A DNA stretch of 64,000 bases from Streptomyces bottropensis ATCC 25435 (GCF_000383595.1 NZ_KB911581.1:3168265-3232264); one strand, 5' to 3'. Counted from the stretch's first letter, positions 9,328-18,506 are shown. Numbers and translations are program-made. The notes: generated by a model not told the origin, from the letters alone.

Positions 9328-10255
9328 GGGAGTTCGCGTGTCCCCGATGGTGATGATCGTGGCCGTGGTGCCCGTCCTCGTCCGGCTGGACGCGAGGCTG
9401 CCGAGGCAGCTCCGTGATGCTCCCGGCGCCGGACGGGACTTCGCCGGCGGAGGGTTCGCGGGAAACGCGGTTCATGTGCGGATCGCCCTCCAGCGCCTCC
9501 CGGTACCGCTTCACGACCAGGTCGAGCAGCTCCGGCTCCGGTCCGATGACATCGGCCGACCGTACCTCGATCTCCGGGCGGGCGGCAGCCCAGCCCTCGG
9601 TCTGCTGCCGCACCCGGTCCGCCGGTCCGCCGGCGAGCGGGAAGTACGGCAGCACGACGACGCGCCGCGCGCCCAGCCTCACGCACCGGTCGAGACCGCT
9701 CGGCACGTCCGGCGCCGCCAGCGATCCGAACGCCGTCTCCACACCCGCGTAACCGCGCCCCTCCCACAGCAGCCGGGCCGCCCTGTGCACCTCGGCGTTG
9801 GCCCCGGCGTCGGTGGACCCGTGCCCCACGAGCAGCACGGTCACCTCGGCCCGGTCGCCCGGCATCCGGGGCGTGGGCGACCCCAGTGCCTCCTCGGTCC
9901 GCCGCTCCAGAAGGTTCAGCAGCGTCGGGTGCGGGCCCGGGGGCCGGCCGCAGGTGTAGCCGATCCCCGGGTGCCGCTCCTGGGCGAGGGCCAGCGCCGC
10001 CGTCAGGTCCCTCCCGGCCCGCCCGGCGGGCTCCGACGCCAACGGGACCACGACGAACCGCCGTACCCCCCGCTCCACCAGTTCGGCGACGGCTCCGCCC
10101 AGCGACGACCCGGACGGCTCGACGAGGCCGCCCCCGACGGGCAGCCCCGGGTGACGGCGCATCAGCTCACGCAGTAAGCCACGCAACGCCTCGGCCCCGG
10201 CATCGTCCCGGGTGCCATGACCGGCGATGAGCAGGGCGGGCGGCGGGGTGGTCAC
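9317..10255 (-). CDS. CbiX/SirB-type sirohydrochlorin chelatase with His-rich tail
   Basis: Cytoplasmic class II chelatase that inserts Co2+ (or Fe2+) into a sirohydrochlorin-type ring. It has two tandem CbiX domains in 312 residues: LLIAGHGTRDDAG at the N-terminus and VTVLLVGHGSTDAGANAE from about residue 137, each with the catalytic His. The last 20 residues are extremely His-rich (HHGHDHHHRGH and further), a likely metal store or delivery tail as known in some CbiX proteins. GTG at 10255 follows GAGGAG by 6 bases. Confidence 0.9.
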   Translation of the reverse strand: MTTPPPALLIAGHGTRDDAGAEALRGLLRELMRRHPGLPVGGGLVEPSGSSLGGAVAELVERGVRRFVVVPLASEPAGRAGRDLTAALALAQERHPGIGYTCGRPPGPHPTLLNLLERRTEEALGSPTPRMPGDRAEVTVLLVGHGSTDAGANAEVHRAARLLWEGRGYAGVETAFGSLAAPDVPSGLDRCVRLGARRVVVLPYFPLAGGPADRVRQQTEGWAAARPEIEVRSADVIGPEPELLDLVVKRYREALEGDPHMNRVSREPSAGEVPSGAGSITELPRQPRVQPDEDGHHGHDHHHRGHANSHAH

Positions 10256-10326
10256 GATGTCTCCTCGGAAGCGGAAGCGGATGCGGCGGACGTGTGCGGG
10301 GTGCGGGGCGCGGGTCGAGCGGTGAG

Positions 10327-10908
10327 TCAGCTGTGGGGGCCGGGGCGGTGGCGGTCACCGTCGTCGTACCCCTTCGGGCCCCGGTCACGGCGGCCGTCAC
10401 GATGATCATCATGCCGACCGGCGGCGGGACCCGCGCAACCAGGGTCCACCGGAGCGCCCGTCCCGTCCGGCGGCGAGGTGTCCGGCGGCGAGGCGCCCCG
10501 CCCCGCACCGGCCGACGCGACGGCACACGTCACCCCCGCCGGCCGCCCGTCCGCCGGAGCCGACTTCCGCTTGGGCACGAGGAGTTCACCCCCGCCCACG
10601 AGCGCGGCGGCCTCCGCGACGGACGGGGTGCCCACGGCGGAGAGGGGCACGTCGGAGGGGTGGGGCACCGCCACGGCGGCCAACTCCCGCGCCGAGTAGG
10701 TCACCAGGGGGACACCGAGACGTACGGCGGCCTGGACGACGCCGGGTTCGTCCGCCTTGGTGTCCACGGTGGCGAGCGCGGCGACCGCTCCGGACGGAAG
10801 ACCGGCCTCCCGCAGGGCCCTTCCGATCAGCCCGACGACCTCCGCGACCGACACGCCCCTGGAGGCGCCCACCCCCACGACGACCGAGCCACGCGCACGG
10901 TCAGCCAC
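10327..10908 (-). CDS. CobE/CbiG C-terminal-domain cobalamin biosynthesis protein
   Basis: The N-terminal 120 residues match the CobE/CbiG C-terminal domain: VVVGVGASRGVSVAEVVGLI, ATVDTKADEPGV, FS-type strand LVTYSARELAAV and the VAEAAAL helix. CobE supports precorrin ring contraction and methylation steps. The remaining 70 residues are low-complexity and end in an Asp/His-rich tail (GRHDDHRDGRRDRG), a second possible metal-binding tail beside the chelatase. Start GTG 10908 is the best fit but lacks a clear ribosome site. It precedes the chelatase gene by 71 bases. Confidence 0.72.
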   Translation of the reverse strand: MADRARGSVVVGVGASRGVSVAEVVGLIGRALREAGLPSGAVAALATVDTKADEPGVVQAAVRLGVPLVTYSARELAAVAVPHPSDVPLSAVGTPSVAEAAALVGGGELLVPKRKSAPADGRPAGVTCAVASAGAGRGASPPDTSPPDGTGAPVDPGCAGPAAGRHDDHRDGRRDRGPKGYDDGDRHRPGPHS

Positions 10909-11004
10909 GGCCGCGCCCCGCGGGGAACACGAGGCGGCCCCAGCGCGCGGACCGCACCGGCCACGGCCCGCCCGCGCCCGTGACCCGCCCGCCCCGCTCC
11001 TCAC

Positions 11005-11045
11005 TCGCTCGGGGCGCCGCGGCCAGGAGACCCCGCTCATCCGGT
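11005..11045 (+). promoter_or_regulatory. B12-box-like motif upstream of the ZIP transporter
   Basis: GGCCAGGAGACCCCGC at about 11020-11035 closely resembles the B12 box (GYCAGGAGACC) at the 3' end of cobalamin riboswitches, on the strand of the ZIP gene and 20-odd bases before its start. The upstream 100 bases contain only a degraded likeness of the aptamer core (CGGCCCGCC, then GTGACC). It may be a diverged riboswitch or a coincidence. Confidence 0.35.
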
Positions 11046-11056
11046 AGCAAGGACGC

Positions 11057-11785
11057 ATGGCGGTCTTCGTGGCACTCGGCGCGTTCGTGATGACGCTGGT
11101 CGGCGGCTGGACGGCACAACGGGTGACGGACCGCCGACACCTGGTGCTGGGCCTGGCCGGCGGCCTGATGCTGGGCGTGGTCGGCCTCGACCTGCTCCCC
11201 GAGGCACTGGAGGCCGCCGGTGACGAGGTCTTCGGCGTACCGGCCGCGCTGCTGCTGTTCGTCGCCGGTTTCCTGCTGGCCCACCTCGTGGAGCGCCTGC
11301 TGGCCGTCCGCCAGGCCGCGCACGGGGCGGGGGAGCACAACGGCCGTACGCCCCAGGTGGGTCTGACGGCCGCGGCCGCGATGGTCGGGCACAGCGCCAT
11401 GGACGGCGTCGCGATCGGCGCGGCCTTCCAGATCGGCGAGGGCATGGGCGTCGCCGTCGCGCTCGCGGTGATCGCCCACGACTTCGCGGACGGCTTCAAC
11501 ACCTACACGCTCACGAGCCTGTACGGCAACGCCCGCCGCCGGGCGCTCGCGATGCTGTTCGCGGACGCGGCGGCCCCGGTGGTGGGGGCCGCCTCCACCC
11601 TGCTGTTCACGATCCCGGAGGGCCCTCTCGGCTGCTACCTCGGCTTCTTCGGCGGCGCCCTGCTCTACCTCGCCGCCGCCGAGATCCTGCCCGAGGCCCA
11701 CCACGCGCACCCGGCCCGCTCGACCCTGCTCTGCACGATCGCGGGCGCGGCCTTCATCTGGCTGGTGGTGGGCGTGGCGGAGTGA
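11057..11785 (+). CDS. ZIP-family metal transporter
   Basis: A 242-residue polytopic membrane protein of the ZIP family (divalent metal uptake). The paired metal-site motifs are present: GHSAMDGVAIG in one helix and AHDFADGFNTY in the next. It is the only plus-strand gene inside the cobalamin block, between the divergent cobE-like gene and the convergent cobB. Position suggests cobalt or zinc supply for corrinoid synthesis; this is inference. AAGGA lies 5 bases before the ATG. Confidence 0.85.
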   Translation: MAVFVALGAFVMTLVGGWTAQRVTDRRHLVLGLAGGLMLGVVGLDLLPEALEAAGDEVFGVPAALLLFVAGFLLAHLVERLLAVRQAAHGAGEHNGRTPQVGLTAAAAMVGHSAMDGVAIGAAFQIGEGMGVAVALAVIAHDFADGFNTYTLTSLYGNARRRALAMLFADAAAPVVGAASTLLFTIPEGPLGCYLGFFGGALLYLAAAEILPEAHHAHPARSTLLCTIAGAAFIWLVVGVAE

Positions 11786-11829
11786 GGGGCAGGAGGCGAA
11801 GCCGTGCGTGGCACCGGCCGGTCGACGGC

Positions 11830-13221
11830 TCATGACGTCCGGCATCTCTCCACGAACCGTCCGGCCACACCTGGTTCGGCCGCCCAGTGCGTATGCAGAT
11901 AGCTCGCGTGCACCCCTCGCTGGACGAACCCCTCGACCCGCGGCCCGGGAGTCCGTACCCCCCAGGCGGGCGCGGGCCCGGCCCCCGGTTCGACGACCGT
12001 CCGGTGGAACTCGTGGGCCCGCATCCGGGTCCCGGCGGGCGCGAGCACACTGTCGCCGACGGCCACGGCGTCCCGGTAGCCGAGCGTCAGCCGCTCGTCC
12101 ATCCGGGCCGTCGCGTCGAGCACCCCGCACATGGGCCGCCCGTCCAGCTCCCGGCACAGATAGAGCAGGCCGGCGCACTCCGCGGCCACCGGAGCCCCGC
12201 CGAACGCCAGCTCGGCGACCGCCTTGCGCAGCGGCTCGTTGGCGGACAGCTCGGCGGCGTACATCTCGGGGAATCCGCCCCCGATCACCAACCCCCGTGT
12301 CCCTTCGGGGAGTTGCTCGTCGCGCAGCGGATCGAAGGCGACGACCTCGGCACCGGCGGCGGTCAGCAGTTCGGCGTGCTCGGCATAGGAGAACGTGAAC
12401 GCGGGCCCGCCGGCCACCGCGACCACCTGCCGTCCGCCGACGGGAGCGACGACGGGCGGCTCCCACGCCGGACAGGACAACGGCCCCGCGCTCCGGGCGA
12501 GCGCGACCAGCGCCTGGAGATCGCACCCCGCCCGTACCTGCGCGGCCATCGCCGCGACCGCCTCCACGGCCGCGGCCTGCCGCTCGGCGACCGGCACCAG
12601 CCCCAGATGCCGGGACGGCGTGTCCACCTGAGGAGCCCGCCGCAGGACCCCCAGCACGGGCACACCGGTCGACTCCAGGGCGTCCCGCAGCAACTCCTCG
12701 TGCCGGTCGGAGGCGACCTTGTTGAGGATCACGCCCCCCATCCGCACCTCGGGGTCCCAGGAGGCGAACCCGTGCACCAGCGCCGCCACCGACCGCGACT
12801 GCGAGGAGGCGTCCACGACCAGCACCACCGGCGCCCGCAGCAGCTTCGCCACGTGCGCGGTGGACGCCAGCTCCCCCTGCCCCGAGGCCCCGTCGTACAT
12901 CCCCATCACACCCTCGACGACGGCGATGTCACAGCCGCGCGCCCCGTGCGCGAACAGCGGCGCGACCAGGTCCGGTCCGCACAGGTACGCGTCGAGGTTC
13001 CGGCCCACCCGCCCGCTCGCGAGCGCGTGGTAGCCGGGGTCGATGTAGTCCGGCCCCACCTTGTGCGGGGAGACGGCGAGCCCCCGCTCGGTGAGCGCGG
13101 CCATCAGCCCCGTGGCCACGGTGGTCTTGCCGCTGCGCGAGGCGGGCGCGGCGATCACCAGCCGGGGCACGGAGGGCAGGGAAGGGGAGGAGGGCGGGGG
13201 AGAGGAGGGCGAGGAGGTCAC
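11830..13221 (-). CDS. cobB: Cobyrinate (hydrogenobyrinate) a,c-diamide synthase
   Basis: ATP- and glutamine-dependent amidation of the a and c side chains of the corrin ring. The N-terminal P-loop ASRSGKTTVATGLM and KVGPDYIDPGYH belong to the dethiobiotin-synthetase-like domain. The C-terminal half (from about residue 260) is a triad glutamine amidotransferase with GGGFPEMYA and the nucleophile Cys in AAECAGLLYL. The family is called CobB in aerobic and CbiA in anaerobic organisms. It follows cobO by 4 bases. Confidence 0.94.
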   Translation of the reverse strand: MTSSPSSPPPSSPSLPSVPRLVIAAPASRSGKTTVATGLMAALTERGLAVSPHKVGPDYIDPGYHALASGRVGRNLDAYLCGPDLVAPLFAHGARGCDIAVVEGVMGMYDGASGQGELASTAHVAKLLRAPVVLVVDASSQSRSVAALVHGFASWDPEVRMGGVILNKVASDRHEELLRDALESTGVPVLGVLRRAPQVDTPSRHLGLVPVAERQAAAVEAVAAMAAQVRAGCDLQALVALARSAGPLSCPAWEPPVVAPVGGRQVVAVAGGPAFTFSYAEHAELLTAAGAEVVAFDPLRDEQLPEGTRGLVIGGGFPEMYAAELSANEPLRKAVAELAFGGAPVAAECAGLLYLCRELDGRPMCGVLDATARMDERLTLGYRDAVAVGDSVLAPAGTRMRAHEFHRTVVEPGAGPAPAWGVRTPGPRVEGFVQRGVHASYLHTHWAAEPGVAGRFVERCRTS

Positions 13222-13225
13222 GACG

Positions 13226-13825
13226 TCACCACTCGATGCCCCGCTGGCCCTTCTGGCCCGCGTCCATGGGGTGCTTGACCTTCGACATGTCGGTCACCAG
13301 GTCCGCGAAGTCGACGAGCTTGTCCGGCGCGTTCCGCCCGGTGATGACGACATGCTGGGTCCCGGGCCGGTCCCGCAGCACCTCGATCACCTCGTCGGTG
13401 TCGATCCACCCCCAGTGCAGCGGGTACGCGAACTCGTCCAGCACGTAGAGCTTGTACGTCTCGGCCGCGAGGTCCCGCTTGACCTGCTCCCAGCCCTCAC
13501 GGGCCTTGTCCTCGTTGTCCATCTGCCCATCCCGCTGCACCCAGGACCAGCCCTCGCCCATCTTGTGCCAGTCCACGGACCCGCCCTCACCGGACGCCCC
13601 GAGCACCCGCAGCGCGTTCTCCTCGCCGACCTTCCACTTCGCCGACTTGACGAACTGGAACACCCCGATCGGCCACCCCTGGTTCCAGGCGCGCAGCGCC
13701 AGCCCGAACGCGGCGGTGGACTTGCCCTTGCCTATGCCCGTGTGCACGAACACCAGTGGACGGTTCCGGCGCTGACGTGTCGTCAGTCCGTCGTCCGGTA
13801 CGACACTCGGCTGTCCCTGCGGCAT
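13226..13825 (-). CDS. cobO: Cob(I)yrinic acid a,c-diamide adenosyltransferase
   Basis: CobA/CobO/BtuR-type enzyme that attaches the 5'-deoxyadenosyl group to cobalt. The P-loop GIGKGKSTAAFGLALRAW (near residue 33), VGVFQFVKS-like strand, WSWVQRD, and VVITGRNAP near the end are diagnostic. 199 residues is the family length. It lies between the chelatase and cobB with no gap beyond a few bases, so one mRNA is likely. Confidence 0.95.
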   Translation of the reverse strand: MPQGQPSVVPDDGLTTRQRRNRPLVFVHTGIGKGKSTAAFGLALRAWNQGWPIGVFQFVKSAKWKVGEENALRVLGASGEGGSVDWHKMGEGWSWVQRDGQMDNEDKAREGWEQVKRDLAAETYKLYVLDEFAYPLHWGWIDTDEVIEVLRDRPGTQHVVITGRNAPDKLVDFADLVTDMSKVKHPMDAGQKGQRGIEW

Positions 13826-15928
13826 CTACGCGGCCCTCCTCGGAGCTTTCTGCGTTCCCTGCGTTCCCTGCGTTCGCTGTGTTCCCTGCGGTTTCTGCGT
13901 GCCCCGCACATCCCGTACCAGCCCGGCGATCGAGTCCGCCCGCAACTCGTCCAACGTCACCGCCGTACCGCCCAGTTCACCCGCGAGCCGGCCGGCGAGC
14001 CCGAGCCGGACATGGCCCGACTCGCAGTCGACGACCACGGACGCGGTCCCCTCGGCCGCGAACAGCCGTGCCGCCCGCTCCGCGAGCGCGACGGGCTCCG
14101 GGCCGCCGGTCGCCCGGCCGTCGGTGACCACCACGACCAGCGGCCGGCGCGCCGGGTCCCGCAGCCGTTCCACCCGCAGCACGTCGTGCGCCTTCAGCAG
14201 CCCTGCGGCGAGCGGCGTCCGCCCGCCCGTCGGCAGCGACTCCAGCCGGGTCGCCGCCGCGTCCACGGACGAGGTCGGGGGCAGCGCCACCTCGGCCGCC
14301 GACCCCCGGAAGGTCACCAGCCCCACCTTGTCCCGCCGCTGATAGGCGTCGAGGAGCAGCGACAGCACCGCGCCCTTCACGGCACTCATCCGCTGCCGCG
14401 CCGCCATCGACCCGGAGGCGTCGACCACGAACAGCACGAGATTGCCCTCACGCCCCTCCCGGGTCGCCTGCCGCAGATCGTCCCGACGGACCACCAGCCC
14501 CGGCCCGGACCGGCCCCGCGTCCGCTGGTGCGGCGCCGCCGCCCGCACGGTCGCCGCCAGATGCAGTTTGGTCAGCGTGCCGCGCGGCCGGCGCGCCCCG
14601 GTGGTGCGCCCGTGCTCCGTCCGTGCCCGCGAACGCCGCCCGGCGGAACCCTCCCCGAGCCCCGGCACGCTCAGCACCTTCGTACGAAAGGGCTCGGCGG
14701 CCCGTACGGCCGACTGCTCCCCGGCGGCCGGCGCCTGAGCCGGCACGCCCTCCCCGTTCTCCGGTCGCGCTGCGCCGTCGCCGCCCTGCGGCCCGTCGGG
14801 CCCGGAGGAGGGCGGCTGTCCGCCGCCACCGGGCCCGTCCGGATCGGGATCCTCGTCCTGAGGGCTGTGCGGGTCCTGCGGCTCCTCCGGCTCCTGAGGG
14901 TCCTGCGGATCCCGCGGGGGCTCCGCGAACTCCTCCAGGGTCTCGTCGAGCTTGTCCTCGTCGAGCCCCGGCGCGTCGAAGGGGTTCCGCCGCCGCCGGT
15001 GCGGCAGCGCCAGCAGCGCCGCCTGCCGCACGTCCTCCGCGAGCACCTCGGTGCGCCCGGCCCACGCGGCCAGCGCGGTCGCCGTGCGGGCCATCACGAT
15101 GTCGGCCCGCATCCCGTCCACCTCGAAGGCCGCACAGGTCGCCGCGATCTGCCGCAGCACCCCGTCGCCCAGCAGCACGGACGGCAGCAACTCCCGCGCG
15201 GCGACCACCCGTTGCCGGACGTCGGCCTCCTGGTCCGCCCAACGGGCCGTGAAGGCCGCCGGGTCGTCGTCGTAGGCGAGCCGCCGCCGGACGACCTCCA
15301 CCCGCTGGTCCGGCTCCCGCGAGGCCGCGACCTCCACGGTCAGCCCGAACCGGTCGAGCAACTGCGGCCGCAGCTCGCCCTCCTCGGGGTTCATCGTCCC
15401 GACCAGCAGGAACCGCGCGGCATGCCGTACGGAGACGCCCTCGCGCTCCACGTACGAGGCGCCCATCGCGGCGGCGTCGAGCAGCAGGTCGACGAGGTGG
15501 TCGTGGAGCAGGTTCACCTCGTCGACGTACAGGATGCCCCGGTGCGCGTCGGCGAGCAGCCCCGGCTCGAAGGCCTTCACGCCCTCGGACAGCGCCCGTT
15601 CGATGTCGAGGGCGCCGACGAGCCGGTCCTCGGAGGCGCCGACGGGCAACTCGACCATGCGCGCCGGCCGCGTCTGAGACGCCGGCTCATGCGGCCCGTC
15701 CGGGCACGCGGGGTCCGGCTTCGCGGGATCGCAGGAGAACCGGCACCCGGCGACGACCTCGACCTCCGGCAGCAGCGCCGCGAGCGCCCGCACGGCGGTG
15801 CTCTTCGCGGTCCCCTTCTCACCGCGCACCAGCACACCGCCGACCGCCGGCGACACCGCGTTCAGCAGCAGCGCGAGGCGCAGGTCGTCCTGGCCGACGA
15901 CGGCCGTGAACGGAAACGGAACACTCAC
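13826..15928 (-). CDS. ChlI/ChlD-type chelatase subunit fused in one chain
   Basis: A 700-residue magnesium/cobalt-chelatase-like protein. Residues 1-310 are an AAA+ ChlI/BchI domain with Walker [12 protein letters not shown] and Walker [13 protein letters not shown] Pro/Asp/Glu-rich linker follows (repeats of DPQ/EP around 320-345). Residues from about 490 form a VWA domain with MIDAS motif DASGSM. The last 25 residues are GTQ repeats encoded by a 9-base tandem repeat. In aerobic cobaltochelatase such subunits energise CobN, but no cobN is next to it. Starts right after a strong hairpin downstream of cobQ. Confidence 0.88.
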   Translation of the reverse strand: MSVPFPFTAVVGQDDLRLALLLNAVSPAVGGVLVRGEKGTAKSTAVRALAALLPEVEVVAGCRFSCDPAKPDPACPDGPHEPASQTRPARMVELPVGASEDRLVGALDIERALSEGVKAFEPGLLADAHRGILYVDEVNLLHDHLVDLLLDAAAMGASYVEREGVSVRHAARFLLVGTMNPEEGELRPQLLDRFGLTVEVAASREPDQRVEVVRRRLAYDDDPAAFTARWADQEADVRQRVVAARELLPSVLLGDGVLRQIAATCAAFEVDGMRADIVMARTATALAAWAGRTEVLAEDVRQAALLALPHRRRRNPFDAPGLDEDKLDETLEEFAEPPRDPQDPQEPEEPQDPHSPQDEDPDPDGPGGGGQPPSSGPDGPQGGDGAARPENGEGVPAQAPAAGEQSAVRAAEPFRTKVLSVPGLGEGSAGRRSRARTEHGRTTGARRPRGTLTKLHLAATVRAAAPHQRTRGRSGPGLVVRRDDLRQATREGREGNLVLFVVDASGSMAARQRMSAVKGAVLSLLLDAYQRRDKVGLVTFRGSAAEVALPPTSSVDAAATRLESLPTGGRTPLAAGLLKAHDVLRVERLRDPARRPLVVVVTDGRATGGPEPVALAERAARLFAAEGTASVVVDCESGHVRLGLAGRLAGELGGTAVTLDELRADSIAGLVRDVRGTQKPQGTQRTQGTQGTQKAPRRAA
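13855..13905. repeat. 9-base tandem repeat encoding GTQ tripeptides
   Basis: About six units of the type TGCGTTCCC run along the plus strand at the 3' end of the chelatase gene. On the coding strand they give a GTQ/RTQ tail. Copy number may vary between strains. Confidence 0.7.
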
Positions 15929-15953
15929 TTTGCGTCGCCCTCCAAGTCACCCT

Positions 15954-15982
15954 CCGGCCGCGGGCGGTTGACCCGCGGCCGG
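15954..15982 (-). terminator. Perfect 11-bp hairpin between cobQ and the chelatase gene
   Basis: CCGGCCGCGGG and CCCGCGGCCGG flank a 7-base loop in the 79-base gap. It has no U-tract. It could end part of the cobD-cobQ transcript, or stabilise mRNA ends at an intra-operon break. Confidence 0.55.
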
Positions 15983-16007
15983 TCGTTCAACTGCGAGCCC
16001 GTGCCCG

Positions 16008-17534
16008 TCATCCGGACGCTCCCGGCGTTCCGGGAGCCCCCGGCGGCACGAACGGCAGACCCTTCGGCGCGCCCGACTCGATGAGCCGCCACAGCGCGTC
16101 CGTGTCCGCGTGTTCCTCGATCAGGTCGCCGAGCCGGTCCAGCTGCTCCTCGCGCAGCGCGGCGAACGACGTGTCGGCGGCCGGTACGAAACGGCGCCCG
16201 GAGGCCGCCGCCACCTCCCGCAGAAAGGCCCGCCGGAAACCGTCCGACTCCAGCGAACCGTGCCAGTGCGTGCCCCAGATCTGCCCGACCCGACACCCGT
16301 CCAGGAAGGGCTCCCCGCCCAGTACGTCGGCGACCCCGTGGTGGATCTCGTACCCCTCGACCCGCTCCCCGAGGGCCTCCCCGACGGGGCGGGTGAGTGT
16401 CTTCTCCGGGGCGAACCGTACGCGGACGGGGAGAAGTCCGAGCGCGTCGACGTGCCCCCGCCGGCTCTCGACGTCGTCCTCGATGTGCTCCCCGAGGACT
16501 TGGAAACCGCCGCAGATGCCGAGCACCGGCCGCCCCTCGGCGGCGCGCCGCGCGAGGGCGTCGGCCAGGCCCCGCTCCCGCAGCCACTCCAGCGCCCGTA
16601 CCGTCCCCCGGGTCCCCGGCACCACGACGAGGTCCGCGTCGGCCAGTTCCTCGGCCCGGTCCACGAACCGCACGACGACACCGGGTTCGGCGGCGAGGGC
16701 GTCCACGTCGGTGAAGTTGGACATCAGCGGCACCGCGCACACGGCGACCCGCAGGACGTCCTCCCCGACGGGCGGTGCCACGTTCGACTCGCGGACCGTC
16801 CCGCGCAGCGACACCCGCAGCCCGTCCTCCTCGTCGATCCCGAGCCCGTGCCGGAACGGCAGCACGCCGTAGGTCCGCCTCCCGGTCAGCCCGTGCAGCA
16901 TGTCGAGCCCCGGCTCCAGCAGCAAGACGTCGCCCCGGAACTTGTTGACGAGGAACCCGGCGACGAGTGCCTGGTCCTCGGGCGAGAGCAGCGCCACGGT
17001 CCCGAAGAAGGACGCGAAGACCCCACCGCGGTCGATGTCGCCGACGACGAGCACGGGGAGCCCGGCGTTCCGGGCGATCCCCATGTTGACGATGTCGGTC
17101 CGCCGGAGATTGATCTCGGCGGGGGAACCGGCCCCCTCACAGATCACCGCGTCATACGTGCCCCGCAACTCGGCGAGACAGTCCAACACGGTCCCGAGCA
17201 GCCGCTGTTGCCGTCCCCCGTGGTACCCGCGCGCACTCATCTCGCCCACGGGCTTCCCGAGCAGCACCACCTGACTGCTGCGCTCGCCACCGGGCTTCAG
17301 CAGGACGGGGTTCATGAGCGCGGTCGGCTCCACCCGGCAGGCCTGGGCCTGCATGGCCTGCGCCCGCCCGATCTCGGCGCCCTCCTTCGTCACGAAGGAG
17401 TTGAGCGACATGTTCTGCGCCTTGAAGGGCGCGACCTTGACCCCCTGCCGCACCAGCCACCGGCAGATCCCGGCGGTCACCACGCTCTTCCCGGCATCGG
17501 AGGTGGTCCCGGCGACCAGCAACCCGCCACTCAT
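16008..17534 (-). CDS. cobQ: Cobyric acid synthase
   Basis: Glutamine-dependent amidation of side chains b, d, e and g of adenosylcobyrinic a,c-diamide. The 508 residues start MSGGLLVAGTTSDAGKS (P-loop-like), continue with KVAPFKAQNMSLNSFVT, AVICEGAGSPAEINLR and DIDRGGVFAS. The amidotransferase half has the nucleophile Cys in VLGICGGFQVLGEHI and the catalytic His near GYEIHHG. The ATG at 17534 overlaps the cobD stop (ATGA), so translation is coupled. Confidence 0.96.
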   Translation of the reverse strand: MSGGLLVAGTTSDAGKSVVTAGICRWLVRQGVKVAPFKAQNMSLNSFVTKEGAEIGRAQAMQAQACRVEPTALMNPVLLKPGGERSSQVVLLGKPVGEMSARGYHGGRQQRLLGTVLDCLAELRGTYDAVICEGAGSPAEINLRRTDIVNMGIARNAGLPVLVVGDIDRGGVFASFFGTVALLSPEDQALVAGFLVNKFRGDVLLLEPGLDMLHGLTGRRTYGVLPFRHGLGIDEEDGLRVSLRGTVRESNVAPPVGEDVLRVAVCAVPLMSNFTDVDALAAEPGVVVRFVDRAEELADADLVVVPGTRGTVRALEWLRERGLADALARRAAEGRPVLGICGGFQVLGEHIEDDVESRRGHVDALGLLPVRVRFAPEKTLTRPVGEALGERVEGYEIHHGVADVLGGEPFLDGCRVGQIWGTHWHGSLESDGFRRAFLREVAAASGRRFVPAADTSFAALREEQLDRLGDLIEEHADTDALWRLIESGAPKGLPFVPPGAPGTPGASG

Positions 17535-18502
17535 CCCTGACTCCTCGCCCGCCGTGCCGGCCGCCCCGCGACCCGCCCCCGCACCATCGCCGCACCCGCG
17601 CCGACCCCCAGGGCGAGCCAACTCACCCTGCGGGACAGCCGGACGGCCCGTTCGATGTCCCCGACGCCGACGGCCCGCCCCTCCCCATTGAGCACGGGCC
17701 GGTGCTCGACCCGCCCCCCGTACGACAACGTGCCCCCCAACCGCACTCCGAGCGCCCCCGCGAACGACGCCTCCACGGGCCCCGCGTTGGGACTCGGATG
17801 CCTGCCCGCGTCCGCCCGCCACGCCCGCACCGCCCCCCGGGGGTCCCCACCGGCGGCGGTGGCCAGCAAGGCGGTCAGCCGGGCCCCCGGCCACCCCGCC
17901 ACGTCGTCCAGCCGCGCGGAGGCCCACCCGTAGCGCCGGTAGCGCCGCGACCGGTGTCCGACCATGGCGTCCAAGGTGTTCACGGCCCGGAACCCCACGA
18001 GCCCGGGCACCCCGCCGACGGCCCCCCACACGAGCGCCCCCACCACCGCGTCGGACGTGTTCTCGGCGACGGACTCCACGACCGCCCGCGCGATCCCGTC
18101 CGGGTCGAGCGCCTGCGGATCCCGTCCGCACAGATGGGGCAACCGGCCCCGCGCGCCCTCGACATCGCCGGCGTCGAGGAACCGCGCGATCGTCCGCGCC
18201 TCCCGCCCGAGCGAGGTCCCCCCGACGACGGCCCAGGTGGCGGCGGCGGTCAGTCCGACGGACGCGATCCGCGACGGCCGTACGGCGGCCGAGGCCGCGG
18301 CCCCCAGCGCGACGGCGCCGCCGGCGCACACCGCGGTGTGCAGCGCGCCCCACCCCCGGTGGTCCCGCCACAGCACCCGCTCCACCGCGCCGGCGGCCCG
18401 CCCGAACGCCGCGACCGGATGCCCGCGGCGCGGATCGCCGAACAGCAGATCGCCGAGGAGCCCGGCGGCGGCGCCGTACGCGAAGACGCGATCGGCACGC
18501 AC
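17531..18502 (-). CDS. cobD: Adenosylcobinamide-phosphate synthase (CobD/CbiB)
   Basis: Membrane enzyme that joins aminopropanol (or its phosphate) to adenosylcobyric acid. The 323 residues are strongly hydrophobic with GLLGDLLFGDPRRGHPVAAF at the N-terminus, VVESVAENTSDAVVGALVWG and FRAVNTLDAMVGHRS, the CbiB landmarks. The GTG at 18502 has no recognisable ribosome site; it lies 4 bases after the stop of a 22-codon reading frame that does have one, so it is probably translated by coupling. First large gene under the cobalamin riboswitch. Confidence 0.92.
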   Translation of the reverse strand: MRADRVFAYGAAAGLLGDLLFGDPRRGHPVAAFGRAAGAVERVLWRDHRGWGALHTAVCAGGAVALGAAASAAVRPSRIASVGLTAAATWAVVGGTSLGREARTIARFLDAGDVEGARGRLPHLCGRDPQALDPDGIARAVVESVAENTSDAVVGALVWGAVGGVPGLVGFRAVNTLDAMVGHRSRRYRRYGWASARLDDVAGWPGARLTALLATAAGGDPRGAVRAWRADAGRHPSPNAGPVEASFAGALGVRLGGTLSYGGRVEHRPVLNGEGRAVGVGDIERAVRLSRRVSWLALGVGAGAAMVRGRVAGRPARRARSQG

Positions 18503-18506
18503 CGGT

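Noticed and set aside
10167..10526. 119-codon minus-strand frame across the cobE/cbiX junction
   Set aside because: It overlaps two real genes and has no family likeness or ribosome site.
13061..16084. 1007-codon plus-strand open frame across the cobO and chelatase genes
   Set aside because: It is an opposite-strand GC artefact with Arg/His/Pro-rich composition; the minus-strand genes have clear family motifs.
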